Assembly (NCBI GenBank): GCA_011634665.1
Contig: WAEK01000056.1
Span: forward strand, 1 to 21,953
DNA from: Mortierella sp. BCC40632
Lineage: Eukaryota; Mortierellomycota; Mortierellomycetes; Mortierellales; Mortierellaceae
Length of the DNA stretch: 21,953 nt
Direction: 5' to 3'
A program made the translations under genes and the position numbers. How positions within the stretch are numbered: position 1 is the stretch's first letter; each line of letters begins with the position of its first letter. Under the pieces are notes generated by a model. The model searched no databases. It was given only the letters and a program-made list of their open reading frames with translations, and was not told the DNA's origin. Below are positions 1 through 9,123 of this stretch, piece after piece.

Positions 1-500
1 ACTGCATCTCGGCAGTGGGGTCTCGTGTGTGATAATGATGTCCTTGTTTATTTTTTTGTTGTGGAATCGGAGGGGCACATCTTGGTGGTATCACCAAGGT
101 GATCTTCATCCTGTGCAGGAGAATCCGCGATCGCCAGCAACTAGAGTCCTTGAGTACACTGGAAATAGAAGATTACAGCCAACCCCTCGTTGGTCTTTTT
201 CTTTTTCCTTCTTCCGCTGTTGCCGAATCGTCCCTCCACCGCCCTGCTCCTGGGCACTTGGCAGAGGGAGTTCTCTGACTTAGTCGGAGTCTGCTTTGGC
301 ATAAGAGGTGAGAAGCGTGAAAAGAGAGGAGAGGGAGAGGGAGAGAGGGAGAATATGTGTGTCTTGAGTGGGAATGTGTGTGGCGGAGTGGTGCGATGTA
401 GAAGAGAGAAGAGAGAGAGTAAGCCCGAGAAAGAGCTACTCACTTGAACTTACCTCCTTATAAATCTTGGTTCTCACGCTGGCTGGTCTCTCGTTCCACT
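1..500. other. Flank upstream of the minisatellite, no gene recognised
   Basis: No convincing gene is seen. Bases 308-356 are almost pure purine (GAGAGG/GGGAGAG type). Both strands are open over ~85-100 codons, but the products are low-complexity (Ser/Phe/Pro on one strand, Arg/Glu on the other), as expected from a purine/pyrimidine-skewed tract. A TATAAAT string at about 459-465 could be a TATA element for plus-strand transcription into the repeat array, but nothing supports a start site. Confidence 0.4.
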
Positions 501-2270
501 CCTCTACTGAACACTGACCTTCTTTTGAACATCCTGTTTCCCCTTCTCTTCTCTGAACAACCATGTGCTTCTCTGAACAACCATGTACTTCTCTGAACAA
601 CCATGTGCTTCTCTCACAAATGACCAAAATGTGCTTTTCTGAGGAAGCCATGCTTTTCTTAAATACCACACATACTTCCCATTTTCCTTCTTCTTGTGCA
701 TGCGGCTGCTCTGTTTTGCCCGTCTTTAAACATCGACTGTGCATGGCCCTAACGCATCTCGTTTTGACTATCTGAAGAACTTTCTCCTTCTCTGGACGAT
801 GACCCTCCCTTCTCTGAACGACCATGGACTTCTCTGTGACCTCCTTCTCTGAACGACCATAAAGGGCTTCTCTGGACAAGCCTCCCCCTCTACAAACCAC
901 ACATGTGCTTCTCTGAACAGCCTTATACTTCTCTGAGCAGCCTCCCTTCAAACAGCCCTCCCCTTCTCTGAACAACCCTCAGCTATGGGACAACTCCTTC
1001 TCTGAACCTGACCATAGACTTCTCTGAACAACCACTACTCTGAACAACCCACATGCTTCTCTGAACAGCCATGGGCTTCTCTGAGCAGCCATATGCTTCT
1101 CTGAGCAGTAACCCTTTTTACATGCTTCTCTGAACAACTATACGCCTCTGAGCAGCCTCCCCTTCTCTGAACAGCCCTCCTTCTCTGAACAACCATAGAC
1201 TGCTCTGAGGGCAACCATGTAGCTTCTCTGGAGCAGCCTCCCTTCTCTGAACAGCCCTCCCTTCTCTGCTTGACCATATGGGCTTCTCTGAACTGACCCA
1301 TGAAACTTCTCCTGAAACCACATGGCTACTCTGAGACGGCTATACACTTCTCTGAACTGACCCTCCTTCTCTGGTTTCAAACCCTCCCTTCTCCCCGAAC
1401 TGACCCAACCATGGACTTCTCTGAACAGCCCTCCCTTCTCTGAACTGACCATGAACTTCTCTCTGAAAGAGCCACACACTTCTCTGAACAACCACACATA
1501 CTTCTCTGAACAGCCATAGACTTCTCTGACAACCATATGCTTCTCTGAAAAACCACCTTCTCTGAGTGGCTTCTTCCCACTACTCTGGCCTTCTCTGAAC
1601 AACCCCTCCTTGTCTCTGAACAGCCATGAACTGAACAGCCTCCCTTCTCCTGAACGACCATGGACTTCTCTGAACTGACCATATGCTTCTCTAAAGACAG
1701 CCCTCCTTCTCTGGACTTAACCCTCCCTTCTGCTCTGAACAACCATGGACTTCTCCTGAGCAGCCATAAACTTCTCTGAAAAACCACATACTTCTCTGAA
1801 CGGCTATTAGCACACTTCTCTGAACTGACCCTCCCTTCTCTGAACATCCTTCTCTGAACCAAGCCTCCCTTCTCTGAACCAGCCCTCCTTCTCTAGAACC
1901 TGACCATGGACTTCTCTGAACAGCCACACACTTCTCTGAACAGACAACCTTGCCACATGCTTCTCTGGAGACAGCCATGTAGACTTTGGAGGCAACCGCC
2001 TTAGCCTCTGAAAGGCCACATGCTACTTCTGAGCAGCTATGCCCCACGCTTCTCGACAGCCCTCCCTTCTCACAGCCTCCTTATAAAGGCAGCCACATAG
2101 GGCTTCTCTAGACAGCCCCTCCCTTCTCTGAGCAACCATAGACTTCTCTGAGCAACCATATACTTCTCTGAAGCAACCCCTCCCTTCTCCTGAACAACCC
2201 TCCCTTCTCTGAGCAACCAACATGAGCTTCTCTGAGCAAACCATAAACTTCTCTGATGCTTCTTTGGCAT
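500..2270. repeat. Degenerate minisatellite array, ~20-bp unit
   Basis: The array is built on the plus-strand unit CTTCTCTGAACAACCATGTG and its variants. The cleanest copies are three in a row at about 551-610. Two unit flavours mix: an 'ACCAT' type of ~20 bp (CTTCTCTGAACAACCATNNA) and a shorter 'CCCTCC' type (CCCTCCCTTCTCTGAACAG, ~19 bp). By length there should be roughly 70-80 units; I did not count them one by one. Small indels and substitutions are frequent, so phase drifts along the array. The plus unit contains a TGA, while the minus strand stays open for long stretches and yields repetitive Ser-Glu-Lys/Phe-Arg-Glu peptides. I regard those as artefacts of repeat composition, not genes. 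Confidence 0.93.
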
Positions 2271-2310
2271 AGTCTTTGAGACAAAGCAAGTTTTTGTGGG
2301 TGGACTTTGG

Positions 2311-2667
2311 TTAGAGTGACCCATGTTCACCTTGGGTTTTGTTGAGAATTTCAGGGCCTCGCAAATCATGAACAGAAGGGAAGTGGCAAACGAGCAAGGT
2401 GTAGGAGCAGAGATCAAACTTTTTAGCGGACGCACCTGACTCTAGCACTAGAAGTGAGAGCAGTTTTTCAACGGCTTTCTCTGATACCAACCCAACCGCA
2501 TGGCGTTGGGCAAGAGTCAGGTGAAGCACTTCAATAACCATGCAGCTTAAAGCATCTAACAAAGAAATATCTGAGTTTCGCGTCACCCGATAGAAATCCC
2601 CTTTTCCTTTCTGGTTTTGCTCTGCTGTTACCTGCCCTTCTTTGCTGTTCTGCGCCCAATACAACAT
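2311..2667 (-). CDS. Uninterrupted hypothetical ORF, 118 codons
   Basis: An intact minus-strand frame starts at ATG 2667-2665, and the frame stays open a little further upstream to a TAG. The predicted protein has a hydrophilic Lys/Gln-rich N-terminus, then two likely amphipathic helices around residues 35-75 (Ile-Ser-Leu-Leu-Asp-Ala and Lys-Ala-Val-Glu-Lys-Leu-Leu-Ser-Leu-Leu). I do not recognise the family. Its composition is varied and globular-looking, unlike the adjacent repeat peptides, and it is one of few frames here longer than 100 codons without a break. It ends about 40 bases from the edge of the minisatellite, so the array may have grown into its 3' side. It could be an exon of a spliced gene or a retroelement piece. 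Confidence 0.35.
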   Translation of the reverse strand: MLYWAQNSKEGQVTAEQNQKGKGDFYRVTRNSDISLLDALSCMVIEVLHLTLAQRHAVGLVSEKAVEKLLSLLVLESGASAKKFDLCSYTLLVCHFPSVHDLRGPEILNKTQGEHGSL

Positions 2668-3053
2668 GCCCTTCTTTATTCGGCCGTAGGTGTCCTGCGT
2701 GTGCTACGTGCGTGCTGAGAGAGCGCCATCGGATCGGAGAAGGCGCTATGAGAAGAAGCGCTATGAGAAGGCATAAGATCGGGTGCTGTGAGGAAGGTAT
2801 AAGATCGCAACACCGGTCATGGCCGTGGCAACGGAATAAGAAACTTTCTTCTATTCTTTTTCTGAAGGGTACCTTAAACCCAATTGCAAGAATAGTGGTG
2901 GTGGTTTAGAACATTGTAAACGGCTGCAATCGTAATCATTTTCTCACTCCATGTGGGTGAACCTTTTAATCTTTTATACATCCCAAAAAGGTCGCAGACC
3001 CGAGAGGGCTCCTTTCACCAGTAGTCGGGTTCTCTCGGAACATCTCTAATCGA
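2668..3053. other. Intergenic; short direct repeats and a 7-bp hairpin
   Basis: No gene is recognised. Bases 2736-2815 contain short imperfect repeats of GCGCTATGAGAAG and of (T/A)AAGATCGG/GGATCGGAG. A CCGAGAG arm at 3000-3006 pairs with CTCTCGG at 3032-3038 across a 25-nt loop. No function can be assigned. Confidence 0.4.
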
Positions 3054-3433
3054 TTGCACTCAGAACCAACTTTGGGATCCCATGCCTCGCACTGTTTCTA
3101 TGGAACGATGGCATGCTGCTTTCAAACCATGTGTACAGTAGTAGAGGACATGACAGGTACAGTGTCTTTCATGGAATTGAAATATAATGACCCCTCAGGC
3201 AAAAGCTTGGAAGCAGTAAGAAGCGTTTGGGCACTGGTGTGTGAGGTGGTACAGAGCCTCTAGGGCGAATTGATCAAGGCGCCAATTAAAGAGAAGCCAT
3301 TAACGACTGCCCTCGGACCAGGACGACCAGCGACACTCACTAAGCCAGAAACGCCCAGAAGAACCTGAGATGGAACTTCAGAGAGTGCCATGAATAAAGA
3401 GGAGCTAGCAATCAAGGTAGTGCTGGGGTGAAG
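3054..3433 (+). pseudogene. Protein-like frame with nonsense codons, unknown
   Basis: One plus-strand frame reads from 3054 to about 3430 with stops only at 3261-3263 (TAG), near 3366 (TGA) and near 3426 (TGA). The segments between have balanced composition: an aromatic/Val-rich part ending in Trp-Ala-Leu-Val-Cys-Glu-Val-Val, then a Lys/Pro/Thr-rich part. The opposite strand is also open from 3586 to 3260 (108 codons from a non-ATG start, Val/Ser/Leu-rich), so strand assignment is uncertain. No domain is recognised. It could be part of a decayed retroelement or a real gene with sequence errors. Confidence 0.22.
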
Positions 3434-3693
3434 GCAGGATTGAAAAAGTACCCCTAATCCAATTGAGTGAAACACAGACTCAAAAGGGGCACATGTTGGA
3501 GGGACACCTGGTCTATCTTTATTGTTTGACCTTTTGGCGAGAAGCAGATCTTTCTCCTCACTCGGCACTTCCATTGCAACAAGCAACGGAGACGATTAGT
3601 GCATTTATGCGGGTCGATGCAAACTAATCAATAAACACTTGGTGTTTGAAGAAAAATAAAATGGGTTTCTGAAAAAACAGTTATCCATCCCTA

Positions 3694-3719
3694 TTCTCTC
3701 TCTCTCTCTCTCTCTCTCT
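3694..3719. repeat. (CT)n microsatellite
   Basis: A clean CT dinucleotide run of about 26 bases. A second CT run lies ~370 bp downstream. Confidence 0.9.
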
Positions 3720-3732
3720 TCATTTTCATCCA

Positions 3733-3935
3733 CTGATTGGACAGACCAGATAACTAGAAAAAGACTAATTAGAAAAATGTTAAGAAAAAGGACTATGTAT
3801 CGAAAAAGTAGGATTAAGGACTATTTGAAAAATGGATTGGACAATTAGAAAAATGTTGAAAGGACTAAGGACTATTCGAGGAAAAATGGGATTAAGACTA
3901 ACGAGGAAAAATGCGGATTAAGGATGTTAAAAAGG
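3733..3935 (+). repeat. Degenerate AT/purine-rich tandem repeat, ~25-40-bp periodicity
   Basis: The words GGATTAAGGACTA, TTAGAAAAATGTT and GAGGAAAAATG recur in slightly altered form between about 3755 and 3925, for example at 3810-3822, 3846-3858 and 3880-3920. Unit length is irregular. It looks like a worn minisatellite unrelated to the CT-rich array at the start of the window. Confidence 0.6.
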
Positions 3936-4690
3936 TCAAATATTCAAATTCCTTAAAGGGGCAGGAGTTTGAATACAAGTGCTTGGTCCTGCGTGCCACA
4001 GCTATGAAATAGAGCTGCACTACATAACGAACAGCTTAAGTCTGAGGAATGTGTGTTCAAAAGCTCTCTCTCTCTCTCTCCTCTTCTCTTTCTCTCTCTC
4101 CTTTACAGTTCCTTGATTATGTCGGTTGAAGACCGTGCTGCGCGGCTGGTCCCCTGAAGCGTGAGGAAAAGGTGATTCACTTATTTTCCCAGCAAATTCA
4201 CAGCACCGACAAATTAAAAGTGAGAAGATGCAAAAGAGTGCGAAAGCACTGGAAGTTCAACAATGGAGAAGAGAGGGAAGCTCTGCTTAGTTTGACCTTT
4301 TCTTTCAACACACCCCCTTGCACTCCACCTCCTACTGATCTGATCTGATCCACCCCCAATCCACACACCTATACACATACACTACTACTACATACACTTT
4401 TGCCTCTCTCTTCCCTCTTCTTTTTTATCCTTGGTAGGGCAAAAGAGATAAAGAAAGCACAAAAAAAAAAGGGACCCTAGCATAGTTCAACTTGACATCT
4501 TGCTAAATATTTACCATCGTTTTGCTCTTTAGAGGTCAGCTTACTGAATTAATTCTTTTTGCAAAAGAAGTCACAGCACCGGGACTCTTGAGAGAGTCTG
4601 GAGGAGCATGCTAGAGGCATGACCCCTGCTCTTGCACCCAGACTGGAGTACTCTGTCCCCTTGACCGCACTGTCAATTGGAAAAACAGGA
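3936..4690. other. Non-coding stretch with CT microsatellite
   Basis: No open frame of note. A second CT-rich microsatellite spans about 4063-4101. TCTGA/GATC triplication occurs near 4337-4350, followed by an ACACAC/ACTACTACT-rich patch at 4362-4395 and an A10 run at 4460-4469. No promoter or RNA gene can be called. Confidence 0.5.
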
Positions 4691-4701
4691 GGGCAAGTAC
4701 G

Positions 4702-4992
4702 ATGGAGACACTCTGCCGACAGGGCATCGTCGTCGACATGGCTCCGCAAACATCTCGGGTACCAGCGACAACATCGGTGATCGTGCAAAAGTGCTACCTC
4801 AACACTGCATCTCAGAAACCACCTCTATTCACTCTTACCATTGGAGACACATCAGTTGACATCCCACCCACAGCAACCTGCATTTCCGACTATTGTCATC
4901 AGAGCTACGTTGACATTTTGTCTTCTCCACGAAAGACAAGGTCTTCAGGGCGAAGACTCGACAATGTCAATCAGTATTCTTCAACACGTTGA
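4702..4992 (+). CDS. Hypothetical ORF, 96 codons; weak protease-like resemblance
   Basis: An intact plus-strand frame from ATG 4702 to a stop at 4992, of varied Thr/Ser/Val-rich composition. A segment around residues 43-75 (Phe-Thr-Leu-Thr-Ile-Gly-Asp, Val-Asp-Ile-Pro, then Ser-Tyr-Val-Asp-Ile-Leu) recalls the spacing of the flap and active-site strand of retroviral-type aspartic proteases. The Asp-Thr-Gly catalytic triplet is not present; Pro-Thr-Ala stands where it would be. The resemblance may be chance. Neighbouring plus-strand frames are also protein-like, so this may be a segment of a decayed transposon. Confidence 0.25.
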   Translation: METLCRQGIVVDMAPQTSRVPATTSVIVQKCYLNTASQKPPLFTLTIGDTSVDIPPTATCISDYCHQSYVDILSSPRKTRSSGRRLDNVNQYSSTR

Positions 4993-5433
4993 CTCCTGGG
5001 ACGAGGGAGTGTTTGGCATTGGTGCCATCCAAGAACTACTCGGTCCAGCTTAACATACCCCAGGAGGGTACTCAGCCCACAGCCAATACCATAGCCGCTA
5101 CTCCCCGGCGGTCCTGAGCCCAAAGAACCTATAGCGGTTTTAAAAAACGGAAGTTGAACTGATCCGGACGCTGATATCCGGAAACCTTCAAAAACAGGTA
5201 AATGTTTTAAACATGTACTTCTATGAGAGTACTCGATAGCAGAAATAGCCCTCACTTATAGAAGCATGGTGTATGGCTTCTCCACTTGATACTGTGAGCA
5301 TGACTATAACGAAACCGCATTAAAGGCATCTTAAAGGAGGGCAAAGACAAAAGGGGAAACCTGGTCTCTTATTGCTTGGCTTAAGGGCTTTTCTCTATGC
5401 ATCAAAAAGTCCTTCGATACCATAGGCCTTCAA

Positions 5434-5597
5434 CATGGCCATGAGATCTGGACTATGGACAAAATTAGGGGAGGACAATCAACAATGGAACAGAAACAGT
5501 CCTGGGAGGCAGAAGCCAATGGAACCAAAAGGGAAGGTCTTTTCAGCCTCGAACAATAAAATCAATCCAACAACTAGAGGCTCAGAGGAAGGAAAAG
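5434..5597 (+). CDS. Possible first exon of a spliced gene
   Basis: ATG 5434-5436 sits in a reasonable eukaryotic start context (CAACATGGCC) and opens 54 codons of Lys/Asn/Pro-rich protein. The frame runs into a strong donor-like site, AAAAG|GTAAGT at 5597/5598. A possible acceptor is TTTTGTACAG at 5728-5737, but joining there does not keep phase with the downstream exon as the sequence stands. Product unknown. Either an indel is present or a different acceptor is used. Confidence 0.25.
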
Positions 5598-5719
5598 GTA
5601 AGTAAATGAAATGAGAGAAAAATGCGATAATCGGGCAGCGATGAATTACGAGATGGAGGAAGAGACTGGACCCGATCAGAGACAGCTCCGATCTGCAGCC
5701 ACACTTCAGCAGTTCTTGA

Positions 5720-6107
5720 CCACGATCTTTTGTACAGAGGACAAAGAGAATCCGAATTCTCCTAGAGAAAGTCAAGAGAGAGGCTATGACGGTGGTTTGG
5801 CAATCTCGGTGCTGGCTGAAAACAGTTCATGAGGTAATGGCTCTGCATTTTTATTTTATTTTATTATTTTTTTTCTATTACTGACTTAAAATGAATATCA
5901 CCTCTTTTTTTCTTTTTTGGCTCGCATCAGGGACTCACTACATCAATCATCGTGGCCTTTATCCAGTCGGTCTTTCCACGGCAGGATTCGAGTTTCAGGA
6001 CAAGACTGTCCTGTCCTTGCTCCCAATTGCGGCCCTTCCCTGACCTTTTACTTAGCGAGCACCTGGAAGCCGGAAAGAGCGACACGACAACTCTAATGTC
6101 TGTATAG
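5720..6107 (+). CDS. Two-exon protein-coding segment, unknown product
   Basis: One frame, open after the TGA at 5717-5719, runs to 5833. After removing the intron 5834-5930 it continues in phase from 5931 to the TAG at about 6105-6107, giving ~95 codons. The 5' exon carries a basic stretch (Thr-Lys-Arg-Ile-Arg-Ile-Leu-Leu) and Trp/Cys-rich residues before the junction. The 3' exon starts Gly-Leu-Thr-Thr-Ser-Ile-Ile-Val-Ala-Phe and is Ser/Leu/Pro-rich. I do not recognise the family. The 5' start is not fixed. A further plus-strand frame (about 6117-6245) may belong to the same gene after a frameshift. Confidence 0.35.
5834..5930 (+). other. Candidate spliceosomal intron (97 nt)
   Basis: Donor GAG|GTAATG, a CTGAC branch-point-like motif at 5881-5885, a T-rich tract, and acceptor GCATCAG|GG. 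The body is T-rich compared with its flanks, and splicing joins two open segments in the same frame. Length and signals are typical of fungal introns. Confidence 0.55.
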
Positions 6108-6549
6108 CTTTCTCCTGTTCATGTATTCTTGGTTCTTCAGCGGGCTCAAAAGGAGTTGTTAACGCAGCGAGAACAAAGCCAGGCGACTTGGGTCTGGAGC
6201 GAATATTATGTTGGTAACCTCACATCATCGAGGGCAAAAGCTTAAGTTTCAGTAGTTGGAGGCCGTTCCAAGTACTGTTGAGCCTGACACTTGAAACCCA
6301 AATGGCTACAAACATCCGAGGGAGCCTTTGGGGAGGCCAACGGAATCTTGACCAAGCCTCGATCGCACTCTCTTGCGCTTCTGTGCGGCTCCATCTGGCT
6401 CCAGAGAGAGCGAAAGCAGAGAAAAACTCAAGTCGTCAGGCCACGAAAGAAAAGTCATCCAAGAATGCAACTGTAGGCAGAGAGTAGGTGGAAACGGACA
6501 ATCCTGGTGCTCTGCGATGATCTCTGTGCTCTGACAAAGACTAACGGAG

Positions 6550-6708
6550 ATGGGCAACGACGAGATTCAATCGGTCCTGCACAGGATTGAATATTCTATC
6601 CTGGCTCCTGATACACAGCCCAAACCGGGGCGGAATGTTTTGAACCGGATGTCGACTCGAACATCTGGATACGGACAATTCCGCGGAGGGGTCAGGCTGG
6701 GATTTTAG
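6550..6708 (+). CDS. Short ORF, 52 aa, Gag-like composition
   Basis: ATG 6550 to TAG 6706-6708. The peptide begins Met-Gly-Asn-Asp-Glu-Ile, has a short helix-like segment, then Pro/Arg/Gly-rich residues including Gly-Tyr-Gly-Gln-Phe-Arg-Gly-Gly. This could be the start of a retroelement structural protein whose later segments lie in other frames downstream, but there is no diagnostic motif. An overlapping frame at 6278-6487 is Ser/Lys-rich and less convincing. Confidence 0.25.
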   Translation: MGNDEIQSVLHRIEYSILAPDTQPKPGRNVLNRMSTRTSGYGQFRGGVRLGF

Positions 6709-7004
6709 CCAACTGGAGGTGACCCCTGTCAAAGAGCCGGTGTTGAGGCGGGAGTGAATCCAATGTTGTTATTAACCCCTAAAGGGAGGCAAATCGAAAC
6801 CTGAATACAAGACCGGCAGAAGGAATTGAAATTTTGGCAATTAGGACATTATTAAAACGGAAATTTTTGTCAAAAGCCCGGTGGTTTGAGGTGAGCAAGG
6901 ACATGGGTGTGACCCAGAGGGAACTGTCAAGATCAGGACTCTGACAATCTCGAAAGGTCTGATTTCTGACGACTGGGATCTCGATGAGATGGAGGAAGAA
7001 CTAG

Positions 7005-7433
7005 AAAGCAGGTGAAGGAGTTCTCGCTAAAGAGCCAGCAAGAGCGATCATATTGTCTTTGAGAGACTTCTTCGGCTATGCTCCCTAGAGTCACCCCGAA
7101 TCCGAGGAAATCGACGCAACAACTGGGTCAAGAGAAGTCAGCACGGAATGGATTATCACCGAGGAGCAATGCAGAAGTGTTGTAGCCAAAGCTGGCCAAC
7201 ACTTCGACACCTATGTTGCAAACGTCGAGTTAGCCGAGACAGAGACCCCAAAAATTGGAACAGGGCGCGCCCTTGGCCCCACTTGCTGGCACCTGGCCTG
7301 CATCATTGCGCAGCACAATTCGAGAAACGGCTGGTATCCTCGCCTCGGCTTTGTCACCCGCAGATATCACTTCTTCCAGTGTCATGCATTGTTCTTGGGC
7401 GAAGGGGTTTATACGAGGTGTTGTGTGCCATAG
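7005..7433 (+). pseudogene. Protein-like frame with one stop, unknown (~142 codons)
   Basis: The frame from 7005 to the TAG at 7431-7433 contains a single internal TAG (7086-7088). No ATG-initiated reading of it is long, yet composition is clearly protein-like: an acidic segment (Glu-Ser-Glu-Glu-Ile-Asp), a helix with Glu-Glu-Gln-Cys-Arg-Ser-Val-Val-Ala, and an aromatic/His/Cys-rich C-terminal half (Cys-Trp-His-Leu-Ala-Cys, Arg-Tyr-His-Phe-Phe-Gln-Cys). About seven stops would be expected by chance in this length. Family not recognised. It lies in a chain of similar fragments between 6550 and 9083, so it may be part of one long broken protein. Confidence 0.35.
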
Positions 7434-7542
7434 ACGCTTGGCGAGCCACTTTTGATATCAAGAACTCTGAAGGGGCGCTCCTCTAATAGCCCGGAGAAGA
7501 AAGGTCATCACAGGACGCAGTCTTGGGGCATTCTTCTTCGAC

Positions 7543-8233
7543 TTGGAGAATTCAAAGGCTGTGTGTCACTGGCATGGCCTCAGATTTGCGGACGGAATGA
7601 TGTTCGTCGATAGGTACACAGTCCGGATTTTGGGTGAAGTGGGGGGGCGGGCGTGGAGGTCGCCGGTGTTCCAGCCAGAGGCAGGTCAGGCCAAGGTCAG
7701 GACCCGATACTATGGACTGGACCAAAGAGAGATGATGAGAGTATCAAAGATGGAAATTGAGGCTCGCAATTGCTGAAAGAGATCAAGAGAGGAAGTAGAG
7801 CAATATCAAAGACTAAGCCGAGGCCGAAAGGGAACTCAAAGGTGCTTGAGACTGGATCAAGAGGCGCCCGGCAGCCAGAACCACAGCAGTCAGAAAAAAG
7901 GCATAGGCTCAGGGAAGGCTTATCAGGGGGCATGGAGCCTGAGAGACAATATTCAGAGTCTCGAAAGGACAAGGGGAGTGATGGGCTCTTGATTCTTCAA
8001 GAGAGAGAATGCAAACTTCAGGCTCTTCTCCTATAGAGGAATCAGTTAAGCTTAAAAGAAAAAGGATTAGGCTAAATAGTTACTCACGAATAAGGCTAAA
8101 GATAACTCAAAGGAAGGCGAGGTGGGTACCACAGAAGAGTTTACAGTCGAAAGTTAGCAAGGCGGCTCGATATTTCAAAGTTGCCAGAGGACAGGAGTGT
8201 CTTTGCAGGGACAGATCAAGGTTCGAACGATGA
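7543..8233 (+). pseudogene. Charged, coiled-coil-like frames, broken
   Basis: Three consecutive plus-strand frames (7543-7776, 7770-8036, 8009-8233) overlap end to start and together read as a protein rich in Arg, Lys, Glu and Gln. Around 7735-7850 the reading in alternate frames gives a heptad-like charged segment (Ala-Glu-Arg-Asp-Gln-Glu-Arg), suggesting a coiled coil, and the last segment is strongly basic. The frame changes at each overlap are what small indels would produce. No catalytic motif is visible. A structural/nucleic-acid-binding role such as a Gag-like protein is an inference from composition only. Confidence 0.25.
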
Positions 8234-8399
8234 GGTGTAACATGGCTTGCACAGACCCTGGGTGAGAGATCAAAGACACTTATCAACGATATGCTGTACT
8301 TTATGGTATTGAAAGGATTGAATGGGTAGATGTAAAGGAATAATGTCAGGCCGGGGTCATCCTATCCCAAAACTCAGCACTCTAATAACTTTTAATGAT

Positions 8400-8870
8400 G
8401 AATAGGCACAGAAGGGATGCGGAGGAAACCCTTCCAGAATAATCTGAGCCATGGCCCACCGCCTCCGGATGAGGAGTCGCATCAGGAGCGAAAGCTGCCT
8501 CTGAGACAATGGGCCACTAGAATTCGTCCATTTCCAAGATCAGCTCAATGAAGCTTCAGGGATGCGACGGGTGTAAGGGCGAGATGCGACTTAAGAGACC
8601 GGAGAATAATTTGATGTACGCAGCACTGGAGCTCTCAGACAAAGGAACAAGTTTTGAAGACGGCACAGACGATGGAGAGATTGACAGAACTTTATGAGCT
8701 ACATCGAGAAGTCCACAAAAGAAAAACGTAGAAGGGATTTGAGAAATCAAAGGAGCAAGGATTGGAAGGATCTGCACAACCAGCACGACTTCGCACAGAA
8801 GGTGTGGGGGAGGTGGCGGCAGCGAAGAGGGAGTATGTGAAAAGAATCACATTGGAAACGTTTGGGTCGA
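8400..8870 (+). pseudogene. Broken frames: proline-rich, CxxC and charged helix segments
   Basis: Three pieces follow in order. About 8409-8549 gives a Pro/Glu-rich segment (Gly-Pro-Pro-Pro-Pro-Asp-Glu-Glu). 8521-8697 gives a segment with Gly-Cys-Asp-Gly-Cys-Lys-Gly, then an acidic end (Glu-Asp-Gly-Thr-Asp-Asp-Gly-Glu). 8672-8870, with one internal TAG, gives a charged helix (Met-Glu-Arg-Leu-Thr-Glu-Leu-Tyr-Glu-Leu) and an Arg/Lys/Glu-rich tail. Pieces overlap in different frames, as expected from indels in one coding region. Family unrecognised. Confidence 0.28.
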
Positions 8871-9083
8871 GAGCCCATCAGGAGGATTGAGCAGAACAAA
8901 ATGTCCTTTTTTTATTTTTTTATTTTTTACTGGAGTCTTCTTCTTTTAATATTTCTAAGAGGTATCCCGTCAGATGGATGGTGTATGACGGGTTGCCAAC
9001 GCTTTCCCGCCTGCGTGTACCTGGGTAACTACCAGCACCTGGCTCAGTGTCGCAAAAGAATGGGTCCATCACTCATCGAGTGA
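8862..9083 (+). pseudogene. Cys-rich frame with degenerate CCHC zinc-knuckle-like motif
   Basis: The frame closing at TGA 9081-9083 carries, at 9012-9050, Cys-Val-Tyr-Leu-Gly-Asn-Tyr-Gln-His-Leu-Ala-Gln-Cys followed by Arg-Lys-Arg. This resembles a retroelement zinc knuckle (C-x2-C-x4-H-x4-C): the first Cys, the Gly after the second position, the His and the last Cys are in place, but the second Cys is Leu and the His-Cys gap is one residue short. Two more Cys precede it. Just upstream, 8893-8960 is very T-rich and may be an intron rather than the Phe-rich peptide it would encode. If real, this would be the nucleic-acid-binding end of a Gag-like protein. Confidence 0.3.
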
Positions 9084-9123
9084 TGATACGGGTAGAGTCA
9101 GGAGGAACGGGGTAGAAGCAGGA

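Noticed and set aside
141..447. Overlapping frames on both strands at the window start
   Set aside because: Low-complexity products from a purine/pyrimidine-skewed tract; no domain or codon signal.
436..2047. Series of minus-strand frames of 65-179 codons inside the repeat array
   Set aside because: They are the stop-free reading of the 20-bp unit, with repeating Ser-Glu-Lys / Phe-Arg-Glu peptides, and overlap each other in all phases.
3493..5380. LTR pair suggested by similar words (ACCTGGTCT, TTATTG(T/C)TTG) near 3509 and 5360
   Set aside because: Only ~30 bases of loose similarity; no TG...CA ends, primer-binding site or target duplication.
8150..8230. tRNA candidate around GGTTCGAAC
   Set aside because: The box-A-like word has a mismatch at the conserved A, and no acceptor-stem pairing is visible.
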